Shown here: positions 9,072-17,189 of the stretch, one piece after another | Numbering within the stretch: the first letter of the stretch is position 1 | How the letters are laid out: every line of letters starts with the position of its first letter | Assembly (NCBI GenBank): GCA_958296445.1 | Contig: OY282565.1 | Span: 1,033,936 to 1,097,935 of the forward strand | DNA from: an uncultured Dehalococcoidia bacterium | GTDB lineage: Bacteria > Chloroflexota > Dehalococcoidia > Lucifugimonadales > UBA3495 | DNA length: 64,000 nt | Direction: 5' to 3' | Notes under the pieces: model-generated | Database searches by the model: none | What the model saw: the letters and a program-made list of their open reading frames with translations, nothing else | Told to the model about the DNA's origin: nothing | Translations under genes and position numbers: made by a program

Positions 9072-9228
9072 CGGCAACGAAGTAGACCGGGGCTTTGATA
9101 AGCTGGAAAGGCTTAACCAAGCCGACCCCGACAACGGTTTGAACCTCCGTTCTGGGAAAGAGCATTTCGGATGGTATCTCGTTGATGGCAAGAAAGTGTT
9201 TCATGCTTCGAGCAAGAAAGGCCCCTAG
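9055..9228 (+). CDS. Small protein (57 aa), possible first half of a frameshifted gene
   Basis: Starts with ATG inside the 3' end of the preceding gene. It encodes MPRTFNGNEVDRGFDKLERL, then a segment with FGWYLVDGKKVFHASSKKGP, ending at TAG 9226. The C-terminal strand-rich part has the look of a small beta hairpin. The +1 frame continues directly into a helical peptide (9203-9373) that would complete a roughly 105-aa protein; the slip site would be GGCCCCTAG. Product unknown. Confidence 0.5.
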   Translation: MPRTFNGNEVDRGFDKLERLNQADPDNGLNLRSGKEHFGWYLVDGKKVFHASSKKGP

Positions 9229-9373
9229 GAGTGTAGGCAAAGGCCGAGCCCGTCAGCTTGCCAAGTATCTACGCCTTACTCTGGATGAATTTGGCGAGCT
9301 TTGCGATTGTACGCTTACCGGCCCCGAATACCATAGCCGTATCGTTGAACAGGTATCCAAAGGCACCCTGTGA
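9203..9373 (+). CDS. Small protein or second half of a frameshifted gene
   Basis: Open from ATG 9203 (or 9182) to TGA 9373, overlapping the previous small gene in the +1 frame. The product has a basic N-terminus (MLRARKAPRSVGKGRARQL) and then AKYLRLTLDEFGELCDCTLTG, YHSRIVEQ. The N-terminal residues before RSVGKG look like an out-of-frame shadow of the upstream gene. The part after it reads as a natural continuation, so one frameshifted protein is more likely than two. No clear ribosome site is seen. Function unknown. Confidence 0.45.
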   Translation: MLRARKAPRSVGKGRARQLAKYLRLTLDEFGELCDCTLTGPEYHSRIVEQVSKGTL

Positions 9374-9392
9374 TAGACTGGCCGGCTAATTT

Positions 9393-10298
9393 TTGTCGGA
9401 ATGCCAAACCGTGGTCAAGGTTGCCGTGGTCAAAGTTGTTGATAGCTGTTACGAATCCACCGGCCGCCCCGGTTTCATTTGCGACTTTTCGCCACCCCGT
9501 TCCGGCAGCACCGACGAGGCGCAACGGGCGGCCGACATCCCCGCCGACTACATATCCGTAGCCTACAACCCCGGCCGGGCCGTCCGCGCCAACCCCGCGA
9601 TGCTGGCCGCCGCCATCCGCCGCGAAACCGGCAAAGAAACCATCTTTACCATCGCAACCCGCGATATGAACAAGCTGGCCCTCCAATCCCTGCTACTCGG
9701 CGCCCAAATGCTGGGCCTGGAAAACGTGATAGTAGCGCAAGGCGACCCCTTCAACGCCCGCGACCTAACCCTAACCCGCCCGGTAAACGACTACCGCCCC
9801 ACCGAACTAATCGCCGCCATCCGCGCAATGAACAACGGCCTAGACTTCCGGGGCAGCACACTGCGCCAACCAACAACATTCTGCATCGGCGCAACCATAG
9901 ACCTAGGCCGGGGCATAGACCGCGAAGCAACCCTAGCAACCCGAAAAGTGGCCGCCGGAGCCAATTTCCTGATTACCCAACCCATATTCAACCCCAACGA
10001 CGCCCACCGCTTCCGCGAAAGCTACCACCGCCACAGCGGAGCCGATATACCCGTCCCGGTATTCCACGGCCTGCAAATCCTAGAGCCGGGCAGCATACTA
10101 TTCAGCAACATCCCGGACAATGTACGCAAGGAACTAGAGGCAGGCCGCCCCGGCACCAAAATCGCGCTAGAACTATACCGCCGCTTTCAAGCCGCCGGGC
10201 TACACGATATTTACCTAATGCCCCCCATCCGCCGCGGCGGCGCCCGCAACTACGCGGCGGCGCAGGAGTTTCTAGGGCGGGCCCGAGAGGAGCAATAG
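9393..10298 (+). CDS. Methylenetetrahydrofolate reductase-like protein
   Basis: TIM-barrel flavoprotein of the MetF family, which reduces 5,10-methylene-THF to 5-methyl-THF for methionine synthesis or C1 flow. Seen: the N-terminal FICDFSPPRSGS (family E/D-FSPPR motif), NVIVAQGDPF (the conserved G-D-P), FCIGATIDLGR, and AGANFLITQPIFN (family Q-P-x-F/Y). Length about 295 aa is typical. The furthest start is TTG 9393; GTG 9411 and GTG 9426 are equally possible, as no good ribosome site decides. It begins 20 bp after the small frameshifted cluster. F420- or NADH-linked specificity cannot be told. Confidence 0.85.
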   Translation: MSECQTVVKVAVVKVVDSCYESTGRPGFICDFSPPRSGSTDEAQRAADIPADYISVAYNPGRAVRANPAMLAAAIRRETGKETIFTIATRDMNKLALQSLLLGAQMLGLENVIVAQGDPFNARDLTLTRPVNDYRPTELIAAIRAMNNGLDFRGSTLRQPTTFCIGATIDLGRGIDREATLATRKVAAGANFLITQPIFNPNDAHRFRESYHRHSGADIPVPVFHGLQILEPGSILFSNIPDNVRKELEAGRPGTKIALELYRRFQAAGLHDIYLMPPIRRGGARNYAAAQEFLGRAREEQ

Positions 10299-10422
10299 TA
10301 GGGAGATTCGCGTATACTTTTACACCACAAACGTACTTGGCAGCCAGCCAATCCGCAGGTTTCATTACTGGATTTGACAAGGCTGAAATAAGCGTCAGCC
10401 CATGTTGAAAATACCCAATTAC

Positions 10423-11130
10423 TTACTCCTCGCTAGTCTCAATCTCGCGCCGTTGCAGAAACTCTTCGCGTTCCAACATTCGGAGCAAAAGTTTCATGTT
10501 GTTGATGTCATCCACTGTGAAATCCTGCCCCCTTAGATCTTTCCCGCCTCCGCTGAATTTGTCCTTGCCAATCAACCGGACGTATGCCCAATGGAGTGGC
10601 GACGAGTCATAAGTAAGCACAAATTCCCCTTTTGGCGAGCAGAACAGACCCATGAAAACAGAATTTTCGCTTTCAGCCAGTAGTAGCAGCGTCGCAGTCG
10701 CGCTGGAGTGAGACGGCGGGCGACGGCCATCCTCCAATCGTCCCATGCCTTCAATACTGAAAATCCTCTCGACTTGGTGTGGTTGAGTTGTTTCCCGAAA
10801 GTACCGGATGAGTTCGCGGATGGTTCGGTCGCGGTTCATCTTTTTCAATTCTCGAATTCCTCGATAAATGCCATAACCAACCGCGCCTGCCGCTACAGCC
10901 GGAGCAGCCACCGCAGTAGCCGCTCCGATACCGATGGCGCCACCGCCCATTGCTATTCCCACACCACCAAGCCCAGTAGCGGTTGCCGCAGCGACACTGC
11001 CAACAGCTACTCCGGCGGCAGGCGCTATGACCTCGCCTGCGTTTATTCGTTTCCGGGCTTCTTGTTCATCAATTCCGGCTTCGATAGCCGCGCCAATATG
11101 CCAAGCCGGTTTTTCACGCTGAATTGACAT
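10423..11130 (-). CDS. Hypothetical protein with glycine-zipper membrane region
   Basis: Not recognised; 235 aa. After a cytosolic N-terminus (WHIGAAIEAGIDEQEARKRI) there is a Gly/Ala-rich hydrophobic region at about residues 35-90 (AGVAVGSVAAATATGLGGVG and following) resembling a glycine zipper or two tightly packed helices. A charged soluble domain of about 145 residues follows, ending in a helical LRMLEREEFLQRREIETSEE. It is AT-richer than most of the window and lies beside a perfect 23-bp inverted repeat, consistent with transferred DNA. GAGAG lies close to the ATG. It could be a membrane-associated effector or stress protein; no function is claimed. Confidence 0.65.
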   Translation of the reverse strand: MSIQREKPAWHIGAAIEAGIDEQEARKRINAGEVIAPAAGVAVGSVAAATATGLGGVGIAMGGGAIGIGAATAVAAPAVAAGAVGYGIYRGIRELKKMNRDRTIRELIRYFRETTQPHQVERIFSIEGMGRLEDGRRPPSHSSATATLLLLAESENSVFMGLFCSPKGEFVLTYDSSPLHWAYVRLIGKDKFSGGGKDLRGQDFTVDDINNMKLLLRMLEREEFLQRREIETSEE

Positions 11131-11159
11131 ATTATCTCTCTACTTCAATTCTTTATAAA

Positions 11160-11237
11160 GGTTCCGTTTCGTTTTAGTTGATGTCTCTTACAGGGAATAT
11201 CTGATGTGAGCCATATCAACTAAAACGAAACGGAACC
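11160..11237. repeat. Perfect 23-bp inverted repeat with 32-nt spacer
   Basis: Left arm 11160-11182 (GGTTCCGTTTCGTTTTAGTT plus GAT) is the exact reverse complement of the right arm 11215-11237. It sits between the convergent 5' side of the glycine-zipper gene and the 3' end of the TPP enzyme gene. No T-run follows on either strand, so it is not a standard terminator. A remnant of mobile-element termini, a small non-autonomous element, or an RNA structure are possible. Confidence 0.9.
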
Positions 11238-11295
11238 CCCTCGAGTTCTGAGTATTTATCCTGAGCGATTGCTTGAGACCAAACGAAACTGCCCC

Positions 11296-12972
11296 CTACG
11301 GCGCCCACGGCACCGGCGCCAGGCTGTCCAGCGGATCCGTAACCACGTCCACCACCGCCGGCCGGCCCGACGCGAATGCCTGCTCCAGCGCCCCCTGTAT
11401 ATCCCCCGGCCGCTCAACGCGAATCCCGAAGCAGCCGATGGACTGGGCCACCGCCGCAAAGTTGGTGTCGGTGAACCGCCACAGGTCTTCGGGGTGGCCG
11501 CCCTCGATGCCCGCGTAGGCCCGCTCGTCGCCCCGCTGGTCTTGAGACAGGGCGCTGTTGTTGTTGATGACCGTTACCACGTTGATGTTGTTTCGCACCG
11601 CCGTCTCCAGCTCGGCTATGTGATACCAGAAGCCGCCGTCGCCGCTGAAGCACAGCACCGGACGGTCGGGCAGGGCGCACTTGGCCCCCATAGCCGCCGA
11701 CAGCCCCCAGCCCAGCGACCCCGCGCAACGGATGTAGCCCTGGCCGGGGTGGTTGAGGTCAATCATACTGCCCGTCCAGATTCCGGCGTGGCCCGTGTCC
11801 GCCACCAGCATCGCGTCGGATGGCAGGAACTGCGTGATTTCGTGACACAGCCGCTCCGGTATGATTGGCACCGCCTCGGAATTGACGCGGGGGGCCACGT
11901 CTTCCCGCCATTCCCGCACCAACTGCTGCGCCCGTTCCGTCCACTGCCCGCGGGGGCCGATAGGCTCCAGGGCCTCAATCAGCCGCCGGGTGGTGGCCTT
12001 GGCGTCGCCGTGCATCGCCACTTGGGCCGGGTAGGTGCGGCCCAGCTCCGACGGGTCTATGTCAATCTGGATTACCGGAGTGCCGGGCTGCGGCACCCGC
12101 CACTCGTTGGTGACCTGGCTGCCGGTGTGACTGCCGATGTACAGCACCAAGTCGGCCTCGCCCACCACCCGGTTGGCGCACCAGCGGGAATACGAGCCGA
12201 CCACGCCCACCGCCAGCGGATGGTTGTCCGGTATGGTTCCTTTGGCGTTCAGCGAAGTCGCCACCGGGATGGACAGCATCTCGGCCAACTCCACCACTTC
12301 CTGTTGCGCCCCGGACGACGTGACGCCGCCGCCGGCCACTATCACCGGCCGTTGCGCCGCCGACAGGGCCCGCGCCGCCGCCCGCACGCTTTCCGGGTCG
12401 GCCTCCGGGCGGAAAGCCGGGCGCTGCGCGAAAATGGACTCTAGCAGAATCTCAAAGTCGCCCTCGGCTTCGGTGGCGAAATCGCCGGTCATTCCCTGAA
12501 TGTCCAGATGCACCGGCGCAGGCGCCCCGGTAGTGGCCTCGCGGAAGGCTTGCCGCAACAGGTGAGGCAGTTGCTCGGCGTTGTCCACCACCGCGCTGAA
12601 CTTGGTGACCGAAGCGAAGGGGCGGGAATGCTCGATTTCCTGATAGGCGTTCCTATACTGTTCGTCGCTGCGCTTGTGTCCGGTCAGGGCGATGACCGGC
12701 GACAGGCCCAAGTAGGCGTCCTGCAACCCGGCGGCCAGGTTGGCGGCCCCCACCGACTGGGCCATACAGATGCCGGGCTTGCCCGAGGCGCGGGCATAGC
12801 CGTCGGCCATATACGCGGCAGCCTTCTCGCCGTGGGTAATGACCCGCTTAATGCCAATCATATCCATCTCGGCCAGCGCCCGCCGCAGGATTGCCGGCAC
12901 CAGAAAAACGTGGGTAACGCCGTAAGCCTTGAGCGTGTCGGCCATAAATTTCGCGCCAGTCATACGCGCCAT
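11296..12972 (-). CDS. Thiamine pyrophosphate-dependent enzyme, acetolactate synthase family
   Basis: 558 aa with the three-domain ALS/POX layout. The N-terminal pyrimidine-binding domain starts GAKFMADTLKAYGVTHVFLV and has the HGEKAAAYMADGYARASGKP region with the catalytic glutamate motif. The middle domain is about residues 190-320. The C-terminal PP-binding domain has GDGGFWYHIAELET ... VVTVINNN, the GDG-x(n)-NN thiamine motif. ATG 12972 is preceded by GGGAG at 9 nt; the open frame upstream is repeat DNA. There is no small regulatory subunit nearby, and it heads toward CMD, SDR and DUF35 genes, so a catabolic 2-keto acid or acyl-CoA lyase role is as likely as branched-chain amino-acid synthesis. 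Confidence 0.88.
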   Translation of the reverse strand: MARMTGAKFMADTLKAYGVTHVFLVPAILRRALAEMDMIGIKRVITHGEKAAAYMADGYARASGKPGICMAQSVGAANLAAGLQDAYLGLSPVIALTGHKRSDEQYRNAYQEIEHSRPFASVTKFSAVVDNAEQLPHLLRQAFREATTGAPAPVHLDIQGMTGDFATEAEGDFEILLESIFAQRPAFRPEADPESVRAAARALSAAQRPVIVAGGGVTSSGAQQEVVELAEMLSIPVATSLNAKGTIPDNHPLAVGVVGSYSRWCANRVVGEADLVLYIGSHTGSQVTNEWRVPQPGTPVIQIDIDPSELGRTYPAQVAMHGDAKATTRRLIEALEPIGPRGQWTERAQQLVREWREDVAPRVNSEAVPIIPERLCHEITQFLPSDAMLVADTGHAGIWTGSMIDLNHPGQGYIRCAGSLGWGLSAAMGAKCALPDRPVLCFSGDGGFWYHIAELETAVRNNINVVTVINNNSALSQDQRGDERAYAGIEGGHPEDLWRFTDTNFAAVAQSIGCFGIRVERPGDIQGALEQAFASGRPAVVDVVTDPLDSLAPVPWAP

Positions 12973-12997
12973 ATCGTCAACTCCCGGTATGGAAATG

Positions 12998-13105
12998 GGT
13001 TTCAACGCAGAGAGCGCAGAGGACGCGCTGAGAACGCAGAGGCTATGCCGCCGGTCTGAATCCCCCGCGTCCTCTGCGTAAATCTCTGCGCCCTCTGCGA
13101 TAAAG
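12998..13105. repeat. GCAGAG-type inverted intergenic repeat
   Basis: Contains AACGCAGAGAGCGCAGAGGA and, after a spacer, the complementary GCGTCCTCTGCGTAAATCTC and GCGCCCTCTGCG, forming a long imperfect hairpin. A related copy lies at 32408-32470. Confidence 0.8.
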
Positions 13106-13420
13106 CTAAATGCCCCGCTCTTCAAACACTTCTTTGGCGACGCGGGCGGCGTTGGCGGCGGTGGGCCAGCCGCCGTAAAAGGCCATGTGGGTGATTACTT
13201 CGGAGATTTCCTCTTTGGTAACGCCGTTGTCCAGGGCGCGGCCAATGTGGCCCCGGAGCTGGTCGGTGCGGTACAGGGCGATGAGGCTGGCTACGGTAAT
13301 CAGGCTGCGGTCGCGCTTGGACAGCTCAGGGCGCTCCCAAACGTCGCCAAACAGCACATTGGCGCTCAGCTCTCCCAACTTGGGCGAAATTTCGGCGGTG
13401 ACGGTGCGTGCGGTAGTCAT
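13106..13420 (-). CDS. Carboxymuconolactone decarboxylase (AhpD-like) family protein
   Basis: 104 aa, the single-domain CMD fold. Family features: WERPELSKRDRSLITVASLI, then the helix GHIGRALDNGVTKEEISEVI and THMAFYGGWPTAANA. The position where AhpD enzymes carry a CxxC is not cysteine here, so it is probably a decarboxylase-like or unknown enzyme rather than a peroxidase partner. GGAGAGGGAG precedes ATG 13420. It lies on the same strand as the SDR upstream and the TPP enzyme downstream, separated from the latter by a repeat. Confidence 0.87.
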   Translation of the reverse strand: MTTARTVTAEISPKLGELSANVLFGDVWERPELSKRDRSLITVASLIALYRTDQLRGHIGRALDNGVTKEEISEVITHMAFYGGWPTAANAARVAKEVFEERGI

Positions 13421-13449
13421 ATCGCTCCCTCTCCTAATCTTATCTTCGA

Positions 13450-13560
13450 GGTCTGGTAATCGCTGTTCCCCGTAGGGGCGCACAGCCGTGCGCCCTTGCC
13501 CTGCCGCGCCGTGCTTTGTTTCCCGTAGGGGCGCACTGCCTGCCGTGCGCCCGCGCCTAC
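13450..13560. repeat. Two GTAGGGGCGCAC repeats
   Basis: CCCGTAGGGGCGCAC occurs twice, about 55 bp apart, each followed by its partial complement GTGCGCCC. Each copy can fold into a short hairpin. No gene is seen in 13421-13584. Confidence 0.7.
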
Positions 13561-13584
13561 AACTTCAATGTCTGCGCGGCGTTC

Positions 13585-14370
13585 CTAATTCGGCATCCCC
13601 GGCCCCCAGGTCACGCCGAACTCGGCCCGCTCGATGCGGTGGCCGGTAAAATCGGACGCCTTGACCCCGGCCAGCCAGACGGCGGCCTGCCGAATGGAGT
13701 CGGGCGGGTCCATAGGTATATGCTCCGTGCCGGGCCAGTGGCCCCGGCGGTTCATCCAAGTATCCACCTTGCCGGGGCTGAGGACGTTGACCGCGATGTT
13801 ATGCGGGCGCACTTCCTCGGCCAGGCTGGTGTAGGCCCGGTCCAGGGCCGCTTTGGTCATCGAGTAGCCCACCCGCCCCGGCCGGTAGCCCTGCGACGCG
13901 CCCGAGGTGATGCAGAAAATGGAGCCGCCGCTTTTCTGCGCCATCATCGCGGGCAGAACGTACTTGCAGAGCAGAATCGGGCCGCGTATGTTGACCGCCA
14001 TAGCCCGGTCCAGCAGTTCTACGTCCAGCTCGGTCACCGGCGACTCGCAGTCAATGCCCGCGTTGGACACCACCGCGTCAATGCGCCCGAAGTGTTGCAG
14101 TGTTTCCGACACCAGCCGTTGCAGGTCTTGGGCGGAAGTAACGTCGCAGGCCACTGGCAGGGCTTCCCCGCCGCCGTCGGCAATGGCGCGGGCGGTTTCG
14201 TTGATGTCCCCGGCGGCATAACGGGGATACTCCGACTGCGCCGAAACGTCGGCTACGGTGCGCGACGCCACCACCACCTGCGCCCCGGCCTCGGCCAGCG
14301 CCAGGCATATCTGCCGCCCGATGCCGCGGCTCCCCCCGGTAACTACGGCCACCTTGCCTTTAAGCGTCAT
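13585..14370 (-). CDS. SDR family NAD(P)-dependent oxidoreductase
   Basis: 261 aa classical short-chain dehydrogenase. The cofactor motif is VVTGGSRGIGRQ at residues 9-20 (TGxxxGIG), followed by the structural VSNAGID and the active-site SGGSIFCITSGASQGYRPGRVGYSMTKAAL region with Ser, Tyr and Lys. GGGGGA lies 6 nt before ATG 14370. Neighbours on the same strand are a DUF35 protein upstream and a CMD protein downstream, suggesting catabolism of a carbonyl or acyl-CoA compound. The substrate is not identifiable. Confidence 0.9.
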   Translation of the reverse strand: MTLKGKVAVVTGGSRGIGRQICLALAEAGAQVVVASRTVADVSAQSEYPRYAAGDINETARAIADGGGEALPVACDVTSAQDLQRLVSETLQHFGRIDAVVSNAGIDCESPVTELDVELLDRAMAVNIRGPILLCKYVLPAMMAQKSGGSIFCITSGASQGYRPGRVGYSMTKAALDRAYTSLAEEVRPHNIAVNVLSPGKVDTWMNRRGHWPGTEHIPMDPPDSIRQAAVWLAGVKASDFTGHRIERAEFGVTWGPGMPN

Positions 14371-14493
14371 TAACATTCCCCCGTTGCTGCCCCCCAACTG
14401 TCCGTCCTGAACTGGCTGCCCGGCCGTTCACCCTGAGCTTGCCGCCCGAGGTTATTGAATGATGAGCGGGTATCGCCCGGCGTGGCCGGGATG

Positions 14494-14931
14494 TTAGGCC
14501 GCCGGGCGGAAATAGGGCAGGGTGATGGTATCGCTCAACGCCTCGAACACCACTTCCACCGCCATTCCCACCTTAATGGTTTCGGGGGCGGGTTCGCACT
14601 GCACCAGATTAGACGGCATACGCGGCCCCTCGGCCAGCTCCACAATGACCGGCACATAGGGGGAGCGGTCGCGGAAGGGCGGCGTCGGCCCCCGATGCAC
14701 GATGGCGAAGGTATGGATGACGCCCCGCCCGCTGCTCTGAATCCAGTCCGTATCCCGGGAAAAGCAGCCGGGGCAGATGTCGCGGGGGTAGAAATAGGCC
14801 GAATCGCAGGCACTGCAATGCCGCAGCCAAAGCTCCCCCTCGCGGCACTTCTCAAAGTAAAAATCCGACTCTGGCTGCGGAGTAGGCGCCGGAACCGGCG
14901 CGGGCTGCGATTGCGACTGCTGCTGCGACAT
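14494..14931 (-). CDS. DUF35 Zn-ribbon/OB-fold acyl-CoA-associated protein
   Basis: 145 aa. A Gln/Ser/Pro-rich N-terminus (MSQQQSQSQPAPVPAPTPQP) precedes a rubredoxin-like zinc ribbon, CSACDSAYFYPRDICPGC (C-x2-C...C-x2-C), and an OB fold. DUF35 proteins usually partner thiolase-like or acyl-CoA enzymes; none is adjacent here. Start ATG 14931 has GGAGATAGCGTAT upstream. Its first codons and about 100 bp of leader recur at 16998-17219 as a truncated second copy, marking an integration hot spot. Confidence 0.85.
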   Translation of the reverse strand: MSQQQSQSQPAPVPAPTPQPESDFYFEKCREGELWLRHCSACDSAYFYPRDICPGCFSRDTDWIQSSGRGVIHTFAIVHRGPTPPFRDRSPYVPVIVELAEGPRMPSNLVQCEPAPETIKVGMAVEVVFEALSDTITLPYFRPAA

Positions 14932-15015
14932 ATACGCTATCTCCATCTCCCTGTGCGGGGTATTGCGGCCGGGGCCGCACAGCCCCAAGCCAACGCCGCC
15001 AAGCATACGCAGACA

Positions 15016-15047
15016 GGCCGCGCCCGTCAAGGAACGGGGGAGCGGCC
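15016..15047. other. Hairpin in DUF35 leader, copy 1
   Basis: GGCCGCGCCCGT, loop CAAGGA, then ACGGGGGAGCGGCC: an imperfect version of the perfect hairpin at 17190-17219. It lies upstream of the DUF35 gene and just downstream of the nuclease-like gene on the same strand, and marks the left edge of cargo block A. No T-run follows. Confidence 0.75.
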
Positions 15048-15075
15048 TGTGGGGGGGCAGCCGGAGTTGGGGCGC

Positions 15076-16671
15076 CTATCCGTTAGTTCCTACGGATTCG
15101 CGCAGGCCAGCGACCTTTTCGTTGAGGATGGCGATTTGCCGAACAAGCCCCTCGCTCATTATACCGGCGCGTTTGAGAACAGTTTCACTGTGGCCTTTGA
15201 TGGTTGTGGTCAGCTTAGTGATTTCGTCCAAGCCGCCGGACTGCCTTTCGATTTCATTGATGGTCTTTTCTATGGCTTCGAAATCCGCCCCCGTTTCATT
15301 GTCTTGGGCCCTGGAGCGGGTGCAGAGGGCTTTAGCAACCGACAGCCCAGCAGACAAGAACACATCGCTGGCAGGATCTTCCGCGTCCCAGACTACCACG
15401 ATGTCATTGCCGTAGCGGTTGAAAGCATCCAGCCCATCGGGGGCCGTGCGCTTGGAAAAAACAAACACGCCGATACCGGCGGCCCGGTTCTTCCTTGCAT
15501 CCTCCAATTCTTCCCGCGCTTTTTGCAGATTGTAAGAAGCGTTTTCTTTGGCTTCGATGACTATTTTGGCCCCCGCTGCAACGGCTTCAGGGCCAAGCTC
15601 TATGACTGCATCGCCTTTCTTGTTGTTCCTGATTTGGCCTGTGCTGTTGCCGGTGTGTTCAGCGAAATCGCCTGCCTTTTGGCACCGCTCGCTGACGAAC
15701 CCGAAAACGGCATCCTCGAAAACATTGCCGTGTTGAGTGCCCCTTTGAGATTCTTTCTTTTGGGCAACCATTGCGGCCAATGCGCTTCTCACTTCGACCT
15801 GGAAGTCCGTATTCGATTTATCCTGTTTCTCAATGACTTCCAGAAACTCCTTGCGCATCCGGGCCAGCGCGGAACTATCCTGATTCAGGTCAAACTCGCT
15901 GCTGATTTGCTTTTGGGCATTCTCGACCCGGCCTACCAGACGCGAAAGAGCTGAATCTTCCTTGTCCAGCGAAAACTCGCCGGTCACTGCGTGAATGCTT
16001 TCCTGAAGGGCCTTTCCTACATCGCCGTGATTGTTCTTCAATTCCGCCACCAGACGGCTCAGGGCGCCCTCGCCGTTGTCCAGCGAAAACTCGCGCAGGA
16101 TTCGTTCCCGTTGGTCAGACAGAGTTTTTTCCGTGGCTTGGGTAAACTGGATAATCAACCCGTTGGACGCATTGGGGTCAAGAACCCGCATCATAGGGCT
16201 TTCCTTGCCGACGTGGGTCATTAGCGTTTGCGCCATCCGGGAGCTATCTCCCTCGACTTGAGCGCGGATGATACGCTCCAGTTCGCCCCCTTCTGCAACC
16301 AGCCGCTGCACCCTTTCACTAAACCGCCCGCTTTCCGGGTCGAAATAGGTTTTCAGGGAATCGCCAATCTGCTGGGTTATGCCGCGTTGATGCTCGGCAA
16401 GGGCCAAACCCATATTTTCGATGAATCGGTCGCCCTCTTGCCGCACCCGGTCGGCGTCAATCCGGCCTTGGGCCTGTTGCAGGGCAATGACGCCTATCTT
16501 CATTGCGGAGATGGCGAATCTAACCCGGTCTTCGCCTTCTTGGTATCCATTCAGTTCTTCGTATAAACTCTGGTCGGTGATAGGCAGGCATAGCTCCATC
16601 AACGCATTGACGCCGTTGGGGTGAACGCCGTTGGTCATTGCGCCATTGCCGGATATGCCGTTGGTCGTCAT
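15076..16671 (-). CDS. Coiled-coil protein with C-terminal PD-(D/E)XK-like domain (cargo A)
   Basis: 531 aa, not a family I can name with certainty. Residues 1-130 are a helical N-terminal region. Residues 165-320 are a long coiled coil holding three related repeats (EFSLDNGEGALSRLV, EFSLDKEDSALSRLV, EFDLNQDSSALARM). Residues 345-460 look like a restriction-endonuclease fold similar to RmuC or DUF2130: FEDAVFGFV, GDAVIELG, then KIVIEAKEN supplying E-x-K, followed by the helix NLQKAREELEDARKNR and VFVFSKRT. A C-terminal coiled coil follows. GGAGAG precedes ATG 16671. Composition is AT-richer than the flanks. A DNA-targeting role, possibly in defence or element maintenance, is inferred, not shown. 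Confidence 0.7.
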   Translation of the reverse strand: MTTNGISGNGAMTNGVHPNGVNALMELCLPITDQSLYEELNGYQEGEDRVRFAISAMKIGVIALQQAQGRIDADRVRQEGDRFIENMGLALAEHQRGITQQIGDSLKTYFDPESGRFSERVQRLVAEGGELERIIRAQVEGDSSRMAQTLMTHVGKESPMMRVLDPNASNGLIIQFTQATEKTLSDQRERILREFSLDNGEGALSRLVAELKNNHGDVGKALQESIHAVTGEFSLDKEDSALSRLVGRVENAQKQISSEFDLNQDSSALARMRKEFLEVIEKQDKSNTDFQVEVRSALAAMVAQKKESQRGTQHGNVFEDAVFGFVSERCQKAGDFAEHTGNSTGQIRNNKKGDAVIELGPEAVAAGAKIVIEAKENASYNLQKAREELEDARKNRAAGIGVFVFSKRTAPDGLDAFNRYGNDIVVVWDAEDPASDVFLSAGLSVAKALCTRSRAQDNETGADFEAIEKTINEIERQSGGLDEITKLTTTIKGHSETVLKRAGIMSEGLVRQIAILNEKVAGLRESVGTNG

Positions 16672-16767
16672 ATATCTCTCCACGTCGTCGCGGATAACAC
16701 CGCATATTGAGTTTGTGCGGTTGCGTGCCACATAATATAGCGATATATGGTAATGGAGTAAAGCGCA

Positions 16768-17000
16768 ATGCGAATCGCGGTTATGGGCGCGGGCAGCGTC
16801 GGCGGCTACCTCGGCGGGATGCTGGCCCGGGGCGGGCATGATGTGTCGCTGATTGCACGCGGCGAACATTTGGCCGCCATACGGCAGCGGGGCCTGCGGG
16901 TGGTTCGGGATGCCGGGGAGTTTACCGTCCGTTGCGCCGCCACCGACTCCCCCGCCGATGTTGGGCCGGTGGAGCTGGTTCTGCTTACCGTCAAGACTTA
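16768..17000 (+). pseudogene. Truncated panE copy (5' end only)
   Basis: The first 77 codons match the intact ketopantoate reductase gene at 18756 with about eleven mismatches by eye (including MGAGSVGGYLGGMLARGGH), then the frame stops at TAA where the DNA switches abruptly into the DUF35 leader copy on the other strand. The dehydrogenase catalytic domain is missing, so no active enzyme is expected. It has its own GGAG ribosome site. It is the right boundary of cargo A. Confidence 0.88.
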
Positions 17001-17069
17001 AAAGTAAAAATCCGACTCCGGCTGCGGAGTAGGCGCCGGAACCGGCGCCGGAGACTGCTGCTGCGACAT
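16998..17069 (-). pseudogene. Truncated DUF35 gene copy (5' end only)
   Basis: Encodes MSQQQSPAPVPAPTPQPESD and FYF before a stop, matching the N-terminus of the DUF35 protein at 14494-14931. The homologous stretch (17001-17219 versus 14854-15047) continues through the leader to the hairpin. The join with the truncated panE copy is at 17000/17001. Confidence 0.85.
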
Positions 17070-17189
17070 ATACGCTATCTCCCTAACGATGGTGTTCCCA
17101 AAGACCCCTCTACCGGGGGAGAGAAGTCTGGGATAAGGGGAAACTGGAGCGGGATTGCCCCGGCCAACCCCCCCAAGAATACGCAGATA

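Noticed and set aside
11269..12444. 391-aa plus-strand open frame
   Set aside because: Antisense to the TPP enzyme, which has clear motifs.
14455..15954. 499-aa plus-strand frame
   Set aside because: Antisense to DUF35 and the coiled-coil nuclease genes.
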